Positions 32,648-44,882 of a stretch of DNA of 64,000 nucleotides are shown here, piece after piece; position 1 is the first letter of the stretch; every line of letters starts with the position of its first letter. A model generated the notes under the pieces. The model ran no database searches. It was not told where the DNA came from and saw only the letters and a list, made by a program, of their open reading frames with translations. The stretch is from Brasenia schreberi (Eukaryota; Streptophyta; Magnoliopsida; Nymphaeales; Cabombaceae). The DNA lies in contig JAYKKT010000080.1 in assembly GCA_036023115.1 (NCBI GenBank), positions 13,273,001 to 13,337,000 of the forward strand. Reading direction: 5' to 3'. Both the position numbers and the translations under genes were made by a program.

Positions 32648-35600
32648 TGTAAACACCCTAAAATCTCACAATTTTCCCAAAACACCTGGTTTTGCAAAAG
32701 CTGCCCCAAAGAGTCATTTTGAGTTTGGAAACCCAGGAGCTTTCCAGGCAACCCTGTACATATCCTTTAAACTATATATGTTTTAAAATATGTATAATAT
32801 AGTTTTAAAACCTTTTAAAAGATGTTTTGAAACCCCACAAAGTGACTTGGCCTGATGAAAGCAGAACCAGAAGAGCGAAAGAGAGCTTGGAATCGGAGCA
32901 CATGTCGAGCCCGGCACATCAACTCTCGTATTAGATTCATCCCCAGAATCTTGAACATCCAAGCCCCTGTTATCAACGAACTACTTAAAATGATCTCCGA
33001 AAGGTGAAAAGAGGAGCGGACGATAATGTTGGCGAAGACCCAACGTAAGACGGAGTACTGATGCTGTCAGGCCCCGCACAAACCGTTCGTTTCGAACACA
33101 CCATGAAGGAGTCAGAAATTCAGCTTTGGATTGGATCTGGACCATATATATCCAGATCCAGATCCAAACATATATGTGGATTTGGATCTAAAGATCCAAT
33201 CCAATATCCACATCCAGGGCCCACATCACCTTCTCATAAATGGAGGTGGGGCCCACTACAAATCCACGTGAAAAGCTTGGGTATGAGAGAGCATGGGGGG
33301 TTTAAGCATGAGTGAACATGTATTAAGCTTGACTTGTGTGTCAAGTTTTGGGTTAATCATGTGGGTTAGCCTAATGAGTGTGGGTTTAAGCTTGTATGCA
33401 CCTACACCTAACCTAGGACTGCACCAACTTGATGCAACTAGGTCCATGGGTCATGCAAAGGGATGCTCCTAACCCTAATCCTAAGCTAAACCCCCTTTAC
33501 CTAACCATTTCCCCCTAAACCCAACCTAATCCTAGCCTAATAACCTAATCCACTTCCTTAATCCTTCCCTAATCCTAACCTAATCACCTAACCCACTTCC
33601 CTAATCCTAGCCTAATTCTCCTAACCTCACCTTAATCCTAGCCTAAACACCTAACCCACTCCACTAAACCTCACCCTAAGCCCAACCCACCTAGCTAAGC
33701 CCTAAACCACTAAACCAGCTCACCTAAATGCCTAGCACATCACATCCCCAACCCACCCAAGACAAATATCTGGCCCACCTAAATGCCTAGCCCACCATAT
33801 CCCCAAACCACTACCACCTAACCAGCCCAACCAACCCCCCAATACCAGCCCAAACCGACCCACTAAAACCTATAACCCCCCCCCCTTGTGGGCGGCTTTT
33901 GGCATGAATTCTTGGGCAGTTCAGCCCTTCCTCTCCTCTCTCATCCCTTCCTCTCTTCTCTCACCTGCTCCCCCTCGGAACCCGGCCAGCTCCACTCCAC
34001 GCCACCTCCATCCTTTGGCCAGCTCCACTCCACGCCACCCGGCTACATCTTGACACCCGCCTGCCACCACCTTCCAGCTGCCGCCTCTTTCTCATACATT
34101 CGGCCAGCCCTTCACCCCGGTTAGTACCCCATCTCAACACCACCTGTTCTCTACTCCCCCTCCATTCTTAGCCACCACCCGCCACCTTTCCTTAGCCTAG
34201 CCAACACCCCATCTACCCGGATGCACCACCTGCCACATCCCATCTACCCGACTGCACCACCTGCCCCTCTTCCCTTAACCAGTCGTGCCCTATACCCTTA
34301 GCCTTACCTCCCTAAGACCTGCCCCACGCCTTAGTGACACACCCTTACCTTCCCTAAGCACCCCAACCCCAACCAAGGCAGCACCCCATCCACTCGGCTA
34401 GCGCCAAGGCGCCACTCGGCTAGCGCCAAGGCGCCACCCGCCTGCACCTTTGCCATTCGGCCAGCACCTTCCTTTGCTGCGCCCATCCAAGGAGCTCCCT
34501 CTTGCAGCCCAAGGCGACTCTCTAGCCCAAGCGCAAGCAAGTCACACCCGAACCAGCTATACGTAAGTGCCTAACTCGGTCCTTGTTATAGACTTGCTTA
34601 TGCTTAATTAAATTTGATACGGGGTTGTAATAATGGAGCGTTGTCTCCTCCCGCTTGTAATAATGTGGTTTGGCACACCCACACACACGTGCACTTGAGC
34701 CTATCCCGCTCTTAGCTGCACACGATTTTGACACACACGGGCCTAATCAGCCCTTAAGATATAGCTATACATATATAATTCAAGTTGCGTGGGTTTCCTT
34801 TAAGTTGTGTGTGTTCTCTTTCAATTTTCACACTCACACACATTGAGCTTTCGTTCTTATTTCCAAGACCCTAGTAAGGGCCTTGTTACCATTTTCCTTG
34901 GGTGCTTTAAATTCATATCGTGTGCGTAGTATTTCAATTCTACACTCACACACATTGAGCTTTCGCTCTTACTCCCAAGACCTTAGTCAAGGCCTATTGT
35001 AATTATATTTGGGTTTCATTACATGTCGTGTGCGTAGTATTTCAATTCTACACTCACACACATTGAGCTTTCGCTCTTACTCCCAAGACCTTAGTTAAGG
35101 CCATATTGCAATTATATTTGGGTTTCATTTACAAGTCGTGTGAGTTGTCTTTCAATATACACACAACACCCACGCACACGTTGGCGACCTTCAGGCCCAT
35201 ATATATTATAAGTATTTCCCTTTCGTCTATGTCTTTAAGATTTGGGTTTTAAGGTTCAGCAGTGTGTATAGTCTTTACATATATACACGGCACACACTTG
35301 CACAATTGAGCCTTTCCGCTCTTAAGATATAGCCATATTTTCCTTTTGCAATTTCCCTTTTGCAAATTTATATTATGTCATTTCCCTTCCGCATTGTCTT
35401 TCAATTCGTGTTTTCCCTTTGGAGTAGCGTGAGTTTGCATTGCATATACGCCATACCACGAGTTAGGACGCATATTGCATCAAAGCAAACCCCACACTCC
35501 CGCTCAAAATCGCCCCACTTAGGTCACATGTGCATACACACCCCTAGTTGGCCCGAAAAGGGATAAAAAGAAAGACATAGGCATGTGCAAATCCACGTGA

Positions 35601-35907
35601 AAATAAAACTTGAAACCATACAAAAACAACCCAATCGAACACCTCAAACATCTTCCTAAGTTATCATGCTTAAAACTCGATTTTTCTAAGCGTACAGACT
35701 AACCCTTGCGCATCGGTGGAAGAAGGTCTGTGACGAAAAGAGCTTGTTTGCTCACAATCGCCACGATAGAAGTCAGATTTCAACATATTTCTTCGCTAGC
35801 TTAAGCAAGCTAGCTGGCACGCCCTTTTGCTTAAATACGACTTAGACGCACGAAGAGATCCGCTCCAGGCCTAAGAAACTTAGAGTCGAAGATTTTCAGT
35901 GTCTACA
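32648..35907 (+). repeat. 3' LTR of the Tat element
   Basis: 3260 bp, colinear with the 5' LTR. It is longer mainly because of a 33-bp tandem duplication (33984-34016 repeated from 34017) and a 22-bp one (34391-34412 repeated from 34413), both absent from the 5' copy. TATAA at 33871-33875 precedes a C run. The 110-bp array is at about 34835-35110. Confidence 0.93.
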
Positions 35908-35912
35908 ACAAC

Positions 35913-36784
35913 TACTAGCAATAATCTCAAATCCCAATGTAAGTGGCTATTCATACATAACTAATTCCTTTAACAAGTCCTAGCTCATAAACTCCTCTTT
36001 CCTAATCACAAAAAAGAAAACACATCCCTTCCGCTAGAACTACTAAGAGTAAAAGTCAATCCATGATGAAGAATCTATAGTTGAAGCTTATTGTAATAGA
36101 GGATTTGATTGATGATACATCAATCTCTGCATATGCAACTGCAAACAAGAGACTTGCATTTTGTTCTAAACCGTGCAATAAATAACTCAAAAGCATTCAA
36201 AAAAAGAAGTAATGGATTCTAGGGTTTCTTCTACTATATTGGATAAGTCTTCTTCCATCGCTTTATAGGAAATTATAACCTCTATGGTTAAGCAGCTTAA
36301 CACAAGGCCCTTTTCTTTCCTTTCCTTTTGTTGTGAATGATGTAGGTAGTGATATGTATGTTATACAAACCCTTTGATGGACACAAGCCTCTTCCTATGT
36401 AGGGGAGATTAATTAAAGAAGCCTTTTATGTCTTCATCCAAATCTTGAACTTTTGACCCTAGTTAGAACAACAAAGTTATAGACCTAACCCAACTTTGTA
36501 TTGCTGGTGAGTGTTAAGCACACATATATTCCTTCTCTCGACAAGTCGCAAACTATGGGGAACTCCATCGCAATTCAAATATTCAAATGATAGAAATTTC
36601 TTCACATGTATTTGACCTCGAGAATAAAAACTCGATTCTCCAAGCTGAAATTTCATCTTTCAAGGAGTAAGTCAAGATTCTTTATTTGCAATGTGAAGCC
36701 TAGTCGAAGTTTCTCGAGTGTATGGGCTCTCTATAATCTCAAGTAATAGTTGCTCGAGACATGAAGGTTTCACCTTCTTGGGAG
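35913..36784. other. Unassigned spacer
   Basis: Continuation of the pre-insertion sequence interrupted at 22220. No recognisable coding or repeat end was seen. Confidence 0.5.
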
Positions 36785-38046
36785 TGTAGACGCGCGAAAA
36801 TCCCCGCCCCTTTACCTTTTTCAGGGCTTTGGAGCGGATCCTCTCGTGTGTCTAAGGCCTATGTATGCAAATAGGGCGTGCCAGCTAGCTTACCTAAGCT
36901 AGCGAAGATATTTTTAACACTGACTTCTAAACGTGGCGACTGTGAGCAAGTAAGCTCTTGTCGTCGCAGACCTTCTTGCACCGATGCGCAAGGGTCAGTC
37001 TGTACGCTTTGCAAAAATCGAGTTTTGGAGAGAAAGTCTATGAAGCGGTTCGAGGTGTCTATTTCGGGTCTTTAAAAATGCGATTGCATGTTTTAGATCA
37101 CGTGGATTTGCACGTGCCTAAGTCTTTTCTTTTATCCCTTTTCGGGCCACCTAGTTTGTGTGTTATGAACACTCCACTACGTGGGCGAATTCGAGCGGGG
37201 CTTGCTTTGATGCAATATGCGTCCTACCTCATGGTATGGCGTAGATGCAATGCAAACTCACGCTACTCCAAAGGGAAAACCCGAAATGTAAAGACAATAC
37301 TGAAGGGAAATAACCGAAGGGAAATAACCGAAGGGAGATATGTATATAGATTATGTATATGAGCCCTTACTCGGGTCTTGCAAATAAGAGCGAAGGCTCA
37401 ATGTGGGTGCGTGCTGGAATTGAAAGACTTACACACACGACATGAAATTAAACCCAAATATAAATTGCAGTATGGCCTTGACTAAGGTCTTGGGAGTAAG
37501 AGCGAAGGCTCAATGTGTGTGAGAGTGCTTGAATTGAAGTACTACACACATGACATAAATGAAACCCAAATATAACTGCAATAAGGCCTTTACTAAGGTC
37601 TTGGGAATAAGAGTGAAGGCTCAATGTGTGTGAGAGTGCTTGAATTGAAAGACTTACACACATGACATGAAATGAAACCCAAATAGTATAGGTCGGCCCT
37701 TACTTGGGTCTTTCAAATAAGAGTGAAAGCTCAATGTGTGTGAGAGTGCTTGAATTGAAAGACTTACTCACACGACATGAAATGAAACCCAAATAGTATA
37801 GGTCGGCCCTTACTTGGGTCTTTCAAATAAGAGCGAAAGCTCAATGTGTGTGAGAGTGCTTGAATTTAAAGACTTACTCACACGACATGAAATGAAACCC
37901 AAATAGTATAGGTCAGCCCTTACTTGGGTCTTTCAAATAAGAGTGAAAGCTCAATGTGGGTGAGTGCTTGAATTGAAAGACAACGCACCCAACTTAAGCA
38001 AAACCCTTCGAAAATGAAAATATATATACTTATGTATTAGGGGCTG
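36785..38046 (-). mobile_element. Partial Tat-type LTR, reverse orientation
   Basis: The plus strand begins TGTAGACGCGCGAAAATC, the inverse of an LTR 3' end. The inverse U5 block follows (GGCGTGCCAGCTAGCTTACC, then TAAGCTAGCG; CACCGATGCGCAAGGGTCAG), then at least six 110-bp array units in reverse (about 37380-37990, AAGAGCGAAGGCTCAATGTG-like). It stops at the equivalent of 24270 in the Tat 5' LTR, where it meets a plus-oriented LTR. Confidence 0.85.
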
Positions 38047-40424
38047 ACATCACCTTCTCATAAATGGAGGTGAGGAGCCCACAAATATTTCACGTGAAAT
38101 GCCTTGGAAGGCTTGGTTAGAGAGAGAAAGGGGGGATAAAGTATAAGTGAGAAAGTTGGTAGGCTTGACTTTTGGTCAAGAGTGGGTTAACCTTGTGGGT
38201 TTAGCCTAGAGTGTGGGTTTAAGCTTGTATGCACCTACACCTGACCTGGGGCTGCACCAACTTAAGCATGGCTGCAAATGGAGCAAGGGACCGGCGCCAA
38301 GGGGAGGTTCCTAAACCTAACCCTAAGCTAGCTCACCTCACCTAGCCATCTCCCCTAAAAACCTAACCCAAACCTAGCCATTCTCACCCAAAACCGCCCC
38401 AACCTCACCTAACGGACCTCACCTAGCCGACCTAACCTAGCTAGACCACCTAGACCCTAACCAACTAAGCCTAAACCCACCTTAGTGCACCTAATTAAAC
38501 CCCTAACCACTATGTCCCAACCCACCTAACCGACCTACCCTAAACTACTAACCAACCCCCCTAACCGACCTACCCCAAACCATGTCCCATGCCCACCTTA
38601 TTTCAAATATCTGGCCCACCTTCTACCAACCGACCCAGCCCATTTCCAGCCTATAAAAGCCCCTCTTCATTGCAGGTTTTCCTCTCTCTCCTCCACTCCC
38701 TCCAAGCTCCACCACCCGACCCAACACCTACCATTCCACCGCCACTCCTTCCACTCGGCCAACACTTCCCCATTCCAACCGATTCCACCATCTTCCACCT
38801 TTAGCGAGGAGCTCCACCCGGCCACCTTCTTCCCAGCTGCACTCTTCTTCCTCTACCATCCGGCCACCACACTCCACCATCACCAGCACCGCCTCTTTCA
38901 CAGTTAGTACCCCACCTCAACCCCATCTAACCCTTCACCTCCTTCTTTCCCAGCCGCACACTCCCATCCATCCGCCACCTTTCATCCATCCCTTCTCCCT
39001 TATACCCGGCCAACCTGCACCATACCCCACTACCTCCCCTTTACACCACACCCACTAGCTCCCAGTTGAACACCTCCCTTAGTCACCCACTTCCCAGCCC
39101 GCCTTCACCACTCCCCAACACCATCTTCCATCCATTCAGCCAACACCTTCCACTCGGCCAACACCCCCACCTGCCGCTCCTTCCACTCGGCCAGCATCAA
39201 GACACCATCCGGCCAGCATCCCCTACCTGCCGCAAGCGCCCACCTAAGGAGCTCCCCTTCGGCTGCCCAAGGTGACTCACGAGGCCAAAGCCAAGCAAGT
39301 TTAACATGGACCAACTACACGTAAGTGCCTAACTCTATCCATTATATGAACTTGCTTACATTTAATTAAATTTTGATACGGGGTTGTAATAATGGAGTGT
39401 TGTCTCCCCCCGATTGTAATAAGTTGGTTTGACACACCAACACACACGTGCACTTGAGCCTTTCCGCTCTTAGTTGCATACCCTTTTGGCACACACACGG
39501 GCCTTGACAACCCCTAAGATATAGTTATATTTATATATATTCGGTTGCGTGGGTTTTCCATTACAAGTTGTGTGTGTGGTCTTTCAATTCCACACTCACA
39601 CACATTGAGCTTTCGCTCTTACTCCCAAGACCCTAGTAGGGGCCATATTGCAATTCTATTTGGGTTTTACATTACAAGTCATGTGAGTTGTCTTTACATA
39701 TATACACAACACCCACACACACGTTGGCGACCTTCGGGCCCATATATATTATAAGTATTTCCCTTCCGCTATGTCTTTAAGATTTGGGTTTTAAGGTTCA
39801 GCTGTGAGAGTAGTCTTTCCATATATACACGACACACACTCACACAATTGAGCCTTTCCGCTCTTAAGATATAGCCATATTTCCCTTTTGCAATTTACAT
39901 TACACAATTTCCCTTAAGCATTGTCTTTCAATTCGGGTTTTCCCTTGGAGTTGTGTGAGTTTGCATTTCATATTCGCCATACCACGAGTTAGGACGCATA
40001 TTGCATCAAACCAAACCCCACACTCCCGTGCAAAAATCGCCCAACTTAGGTCACTTGCGCACACACCTAGTTGGCCCTAAAAAGCATAAAAGTGAAAGAC
40101 ATAGGCACGTGCAAATCCCACGTGAAATAAAAACTTGCATTCATACAAACAAAGCCCCAAACACTTCGTATATTTTCAAAGAGGTTATTTGTTTAAAACG
40201 ACTTTACCAAGCGTACAGACTAACCCTTGCGCATCGGTGCAAGAAGGTCTGCGACGAAAAGAGCTCACTTGCTCACAGTCGCCCCGAAAGAGTCAGATTT
40301 CAAAAACTTACTTCGCTAGCTTAAGTAAGCTAGCTAGCACGCCCTTGTTATAAAAACGACTTAGACACATGAAAATGTTCACTTTGGCTCTAAGAACCAG
40401 GAGTGAAGATTTTCCGTGTCTACA
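38047..40424 (+). mobile_element. Partial Tat-type LTR, forward orientation
   Basis: Colinear with about 22797-25430 of the Tat 5' LTR but clearly diverged, lacking the first 570 or so bases of U3. TATA box CCTATAAAAGC at 38650-38660, C-rich G-poor tract, a short array, U5 hairpin GCTAGCTTAAGTAAGCTAGC (about 40315), and end GTGTCTACA at 40424. Together with 36785-38046 it forms an inverted LTR pair with no internal region. Confidence 0.85.
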
Positions 40425-41033
40425 GATAGTTGTATTAAATGTCTGTTACAGGATTTTTGTCATAGACAAGTTCGATTTCGAGTTGGGTTTTATCCTTATT
40501 GATTTTTTTTATTAATCTCACTCATGTCTAAAATTTGCAAGAATTTTATCGGATATTAGCCCGTATGTGTACCAAATTCACAAAATTTGGGAATATTTCA
40601 GTTAGAGATCATGGCCAGAAAATTAGAATATCATACAAGGTTTTTATAGTATGTTGAAAACTGCAAAACAAATCTTATATAAAATAATGATGCATTTTGT
40701 TAGAACCATAATGATTTAGTGATCATACAAAGAATTTTATTCAGGACTTATGCTCGTTTAGGGAGGAACTCATCTATATATAGGCATATTTGGAGCAGAT
40801 TTGAGCATGTGGGATAAACCTCACGTCTTCCTTCACTCAACTTATAACTCTTGAGCTAGAATCCTCTTTCTTTGTCACCCACATCCTCCTTTTATAGGCA
40901 TTTTATTGAATCGGATCATTCCATGTTATTGGATCCGATTCAGACCCAAATTTAATTCATCTAGAGGTGATCTCACATGCGAAGGGCAGTTGAACTCATG
41001 TGTCATGTGTTGGAGACAATTGTTGTAAACACC
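40425..41033 (-). mobile_element. Alpha-family LTR fragment, lower part
   Basis: Related to 3110-3600 of the solo LTR at 2454-5489 (CTCATGTC-AAAATT, GGAGGAACTCATCTA, GAACTCATCTATATATAGGC). It continues at 43242 after a younger solo LTR. Its expected U5 part is absent and replaced by the inverted LTR pair. Confidence 0.7.
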
Positions 41034-42139
41034 CAAAATTTTCATGTTTCTCAAAACTCCTGAATTCTAAAAAGTCAACTCGAGATCCAATCAAGAAAAC
41101 AAGGAAGGCCCAAGCCTGTCGGGATGAAAGCCGGATTGAAGAACGAACCCTGTGCCCATATCGAAGCAAGTTGAACCTCAAAAGAGCGAAATGAAACCAA
41201 GACCCTAATAAAGCCATCAAAAATCAAGAATCAGGCTTGTCAAAACAAAAATCAAAGTCCGTTGGAAAATCTACGATCGACCTCATCAAAGACAAGCCCA
41301 AGACGGGATCAGATAGACCAAATCAAACATTAAAAAGTCCTAAAAAGCAAGACATCAGCCGGTTAAAGAAGCTGGAAAAAACCCAGGCTAAAAACGGATC
41401 ACCGAGGAACCGGAGCCCGCTCGGGTTTGGATTGGATCTACACCAAAAAATCCAAATCCAAGTCCCATTGAAGATTGGATCGGGTTGGATCCAAGGATCC
41501 AAACCCAATCCAAAGAACCACCCTTGGCCTATAAACAGGGCCAAGGGGGTTCACATGAGAGGGGCTTGGGAAAATTTGGGAAAAGGAGGAGAGAGAAGGA
41601 GTGGAGCTCAAGCAAAGGTTTCACGTGGAGTTCAAGTCCAAAAGTCAATAAAGGTGGGCTTGACCAAGGGTGGGCTGCAACCAAGTGACTTTGACTTAGG
41701 GAAGTGGTTGCAACCAAGGTGGTTTGACATAGGGAAGTGGATGCAACCAAGGTGGCTCGACCTAACAAGTGGGTTGCAACCAAGTTGGACCGACTGCACC
41801 TGGCCGAACCGAGCTTGACCAAGAGTGGGTTGCACTACGGTTGACAAAGGAGGACCGGAACCAACCTTGGGGCTAACTTGACCACATGACTGAACCAACG
41901 TGAAGGCTTGACCAAGGTGGATACGGTTGCACCTTGGAGAAGAAGGCTGCACCTTGGAGGATCGACTGAAACAAGGTGAGCTCTTGACACAACCGCACCC
42001 TTGCACCCTTTGACTACACCAAAGACCAAAGAAAATGGGGAAAACTTGTAAGTTTCTTTAAACTTCGATTTTTAACCGCTTTCTCCATTAAATTCAATTT
42101 GAAAAGGGGTTGTATTAATGGAGCGAAGCCTCTCCCCAT

Positions 42140-42430
42140 GTTGTAATATCGGTGCATGAACACGATCGTACCCACAAGCACTTGAGCCTTTTCGCTCTTA
42201 ACTGGTGATGAACACGATCGCACCCACAAGCACTTGAGCCTTTTCGCTCTTAACTGGTGGATGAACACGATCACACCCACAAGCACTTGAGCCTTTTCGC
42301 TCTTAACTGGTGGATGAACATAATCGCACCCACAAGCACTTGAGCCTTTTCGCTCTTAAATTGGTCGATTGTCACGATTACACCCACGAGCACTCGAGCC
42401 TTTCCGCTCTTTACACTCACGTGCACTCGA
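42140..42430 (+). repeat. LTR array with 52-53-bp units
   Basis: Units of ATGAACACGATCGCACCCAC, then AAGCACTTGAGCCTTTTCGC, then TCTTAACTGGTGG. GAGCC starts fall at 42184, 42236 and 42289, with further, more degenerate copies after. Confidence 0.9.
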
Positions 42431-42464
42431 GCCTTTTCGCTCTCTTAAGCTAAATATATATATT

Positions 42465-42745
42465 TCAATTTGCGTGAGTTTTACTTTCGTGAAAGTAGAG
42501 TCAATGCACTTTAAATTTGCGTGAGCCTAACTTTTGTGAAAGTAGAGTAAATATACTTTCAATTCGCATGAGTTTTACTTTCATAAAAGTAGAGTGAATG
42601 CACTTTAAATTCGCGTGAGTTTTACTTTCATAAAAGTAGAGTAAATGCACTTTCAATTCGCGTGAGTTTTACTTTCGTGAAAGTAGAGTAAATACGCTTT
42701 AAATTCGCGTGAGTTTTACTTTGGATGTAGAGTGAGTTACAAATT
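42465..42745 (+). repeat. LTR array with about 63-bp units
   Basis: Repeated AATTCGCGTGAGTTTTACTT, then TCGTGAAAGTAGAGTAAATG, then CACTTT. Each unit contains the inverted repeat ACTTTCGTGAAAGT. Confidence 0.88.
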
Positions 42746-43241
42746 TCAATTCGGGTGAGTTCGCATCATCGTTCTCAAAAACCTAAAAGAAGATTTATAG
42801 CATCTCTACATCTGCTCATTGCGGCAAATCACTCGAACCCTCGCTCCAACCACCCTAAAACTAGGCCACACATTCCACACACACATCCGGCCTAAATAAA
42901 TAAAACTTGCAAAAATCTTAGGGTCTTCCAACCCCGTAATAAAATTGGCAAAAGTGCATGAATCGAATTCTTTCCAAAAAATATTGATCGTTCAGTTAAT
43001 TTGAAGTAAAAGCTTGTTTGACAATCAAAGTTCCTAAGCGCTTAAACCGACCCTTGAGCATCGGTTCAAGAAAGTTTAAAGCGAAAAGAGTCTACTTGCC
43101 TACAATCGCCAAAAGTCAGAAAAACGTTTAAAAACGTTCGCTAGTTTGAGTAAGCTAGCTGGCACGCTCGCGCAAGCGTAGGTACGAAAAGGTTCACTTC
43201 GAGTTTTCTATAACTTGGGAGTGGAAATTTTCATGTTTACA

Positions 43242-44195
43242 ACTGTGCATGATTTTGGCACATTTGGAGCTCGTTTGAGCATGTGGGAGATGTTTCGCAT
43301 GGAAGGCATGTAGGGGCCCCATGTGGGGGAGGTCTCCACATGCTAGGGGGCCTGCGTTTGTTAATTCGTGATGCATTACAGTTTGCGGGCGGTCTGTGGA
43401 GGCTTATAGTGGCACGGGAGGCTCATGATTGCATGCATGGTAGCTGGCGATGGTGCTTTTACCCTTGTCTACTCCGTGGATTGATTTCTTTAACATTTTT
43501 TTATTGCTTTAATCTTCTTATCAGTATAGGGTTGCATAGTGTAAGATCCTCCTTGGTGATGGGTATTTTAGACTTTTTTATTTCTTTGTTTTGTATTATC
43601 GATTTTGTCCTTTTTCACTGTGTGTCGATCTCTTTAACCTTTTCTGAATGACGTTAACCTTCTAATGGGTGTACGGTCACTTGGTATAGGATCTTCCTTG
43701 TGAGGGGTATTTTAGACTTTTTACTTGATGTTTTGTGTGGGTCTGAGCTATCACCAAACTTGAGTCTTTTGAGGTCCCACTCCTTCTCCACCATGTTTTA
43801 AGCTTGTTTATTCTTTTCTAGTCTTTTTCATTTGAATATTCTATAGAGGTAAAATAATCATTTTATAAATGTTTTGTAGTTAAAACTTATTTTGATTTGA
43901 AATGCCCTTTTTTAACTTTTGCAATCCTTTTTTTTAAGGAAATACACTTTAAACAGCAAAATTTCGCTAGTACAGTCTTGAGGTAAAATAATCATTTTTT
44001 TGGGTTTTGTCAGAATTGGATTTTTTTTGTGGATCTTGAAGTAACCCTCATTTTGAGGTTCTCACAAAATTTTGGGTTGGAACTTAGCTTGTTTAAGTTG
44101 TCTTTGTTGAAAAAAACTTAAAAGACTAACGTCCATAACTTTGCTTATAAAGGAGAACTTTTGAAAAAAAAATTGAAAAATTTTAGGTGTTTACA
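43242..44195 (-). mobile_element. Alpha-family LTR fragment, start part
   Basis: On the minus strand it begins TGTAAACACCTAAAATTTTT at 44195. It shares the A-rich start and the cytosine-poor AACCTTCTAATGGGTGTACG region with 4930-5489 and 51780-52386. It is continuous with 40425-41033 once the solo LTR is removed. Confidence 0.7.
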
Positions 44196-44379
44196 ACTTA
44201 TAAGTATGAGTAGTTAACCAATGACCAAACAAGAAACCAGTGGATGACTAAGAATTCTCTAGCCATTACTCAACTCTTGAGGGGTTGGCTAGAGGCTTAA
44301 TCATTCAAACCTCAAAAAGAAAGATGGTTTTCACTCCACAAAATATCTAATGATATCAAACCAATATATACTTGGATGT
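44196..44379. other. Short unassigned spacer
   Basis: Nothing recognised. It may be LTR sequence too diverged to align by eye. Confidence 0.4.
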
Positions 44380-44846
44380 TAATGGCTCAAGGTGGGTATT
44401 GGCATTGCTGACAAGACATTGACCTTGAGGTATCTCTCTCCCAAACATACCCCAAGTTGAACTTAGTTGGGCCACGTCCATCTAGTCGGCTGCACCAAAT
44501 CAAGTCCAGCCGATCATATTCAAAAGCACTCGACTGAACCTACCTTGACCAAAGGCACTTGGCTGTATCAAGGCTGGACCGACCTAGCCACATGGGGCTG
44601 GGCTAGCATTGGCCAAGGGAGGACCATCAAGAGGCCACATGAAGGCCATGTAGCCAACCAAGGATTGGATCAAGGCATGGGCTCCAAAGACCCACCCAAT
44701 CTAAATCGTGGAAGGCTCTAGGCCTTCCCCCCTTGAGGCCTATAAAAAAAGATCTTGGGGGCTGATTTCCAGCATTAAAGAAAGAGTAGAGAGAGCCTAG
44801 GAGAGAGAGGGAGAGCTGTAGAAAGAGAGAGAGGAAGGGAGGGAAA

Positions 44847-44882
<36 letters not shown>

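Larger units (their letters stand above)
22226..35907 (+). mobile_element. Tat-lineage Ty3/gypsy LTR retrotransposon, structurally complete, inactive
   Basis: LTRs at 22226-25430 and 32648-35907 start TGTAAACACC and end TCTACA. The exact 5-bp target duplication ACAAC is at 22221-22225 and 35908-35912. Internal order is primer-site candidate, gag, protease, G-patch-like linker, RT-RNase H, a second archaeal-type RNase H, integrase, a 1.1-kb untranslated stretch and a polypurine tract. The extra RNase H between RT-RNase H and integrase is the known signature of the plant Tat lineage. All coding blocks carry stops or frameshifts and the two LTRs have diverged, so the insertion is old and dead. 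Confidence 0.95.
41034..43241 (+). mobile_element. Solo LTR of another Tat-type family
   Basis: 2208 bp, from TGTAAACACCCAAAATTTTC to ATGTTTACA. The flanks ATTGT (41029-41033) and ACTGT (43242-43246) agree at 4 of 5 bases. TATA-like CCTATAAAC at 41528-41536. Two tandem arrays (42140-42430, 42470-42740). U5 block GACCCTTGAGCATCGGTTCA (43051-43070), then GCTAGTTTGAGTAAGCTAGC. It sits inside an older, oppositely oriented LTR. Antisense open frames in it are shadows. Confidence 0.88.

Noticed and set aside
22226..35907. Endogenous pararetrovirus
   Set aside because: Terminal repeats with a target duplication, integrase with HHCC and DDE residues, and a second RNase H fit a Tat retrotransposon. 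No movement or coat protein is seen.
37380..37990. CRISPR-like array of regular repeats
   Set aside because: Units are about 110 bp and imperfect throughout with no constant-repeat/unique-spacer pattern. They lie inside a plant LTR and no cas genes are present.
41237..41818. 193-codon plus-strand open frame as a gene
   Set aside because: It lies wholly inside a solo LTR, overlaps open frames on the other strand and is made of repeated QPRW/LTSG-like words from short DNA repeats.
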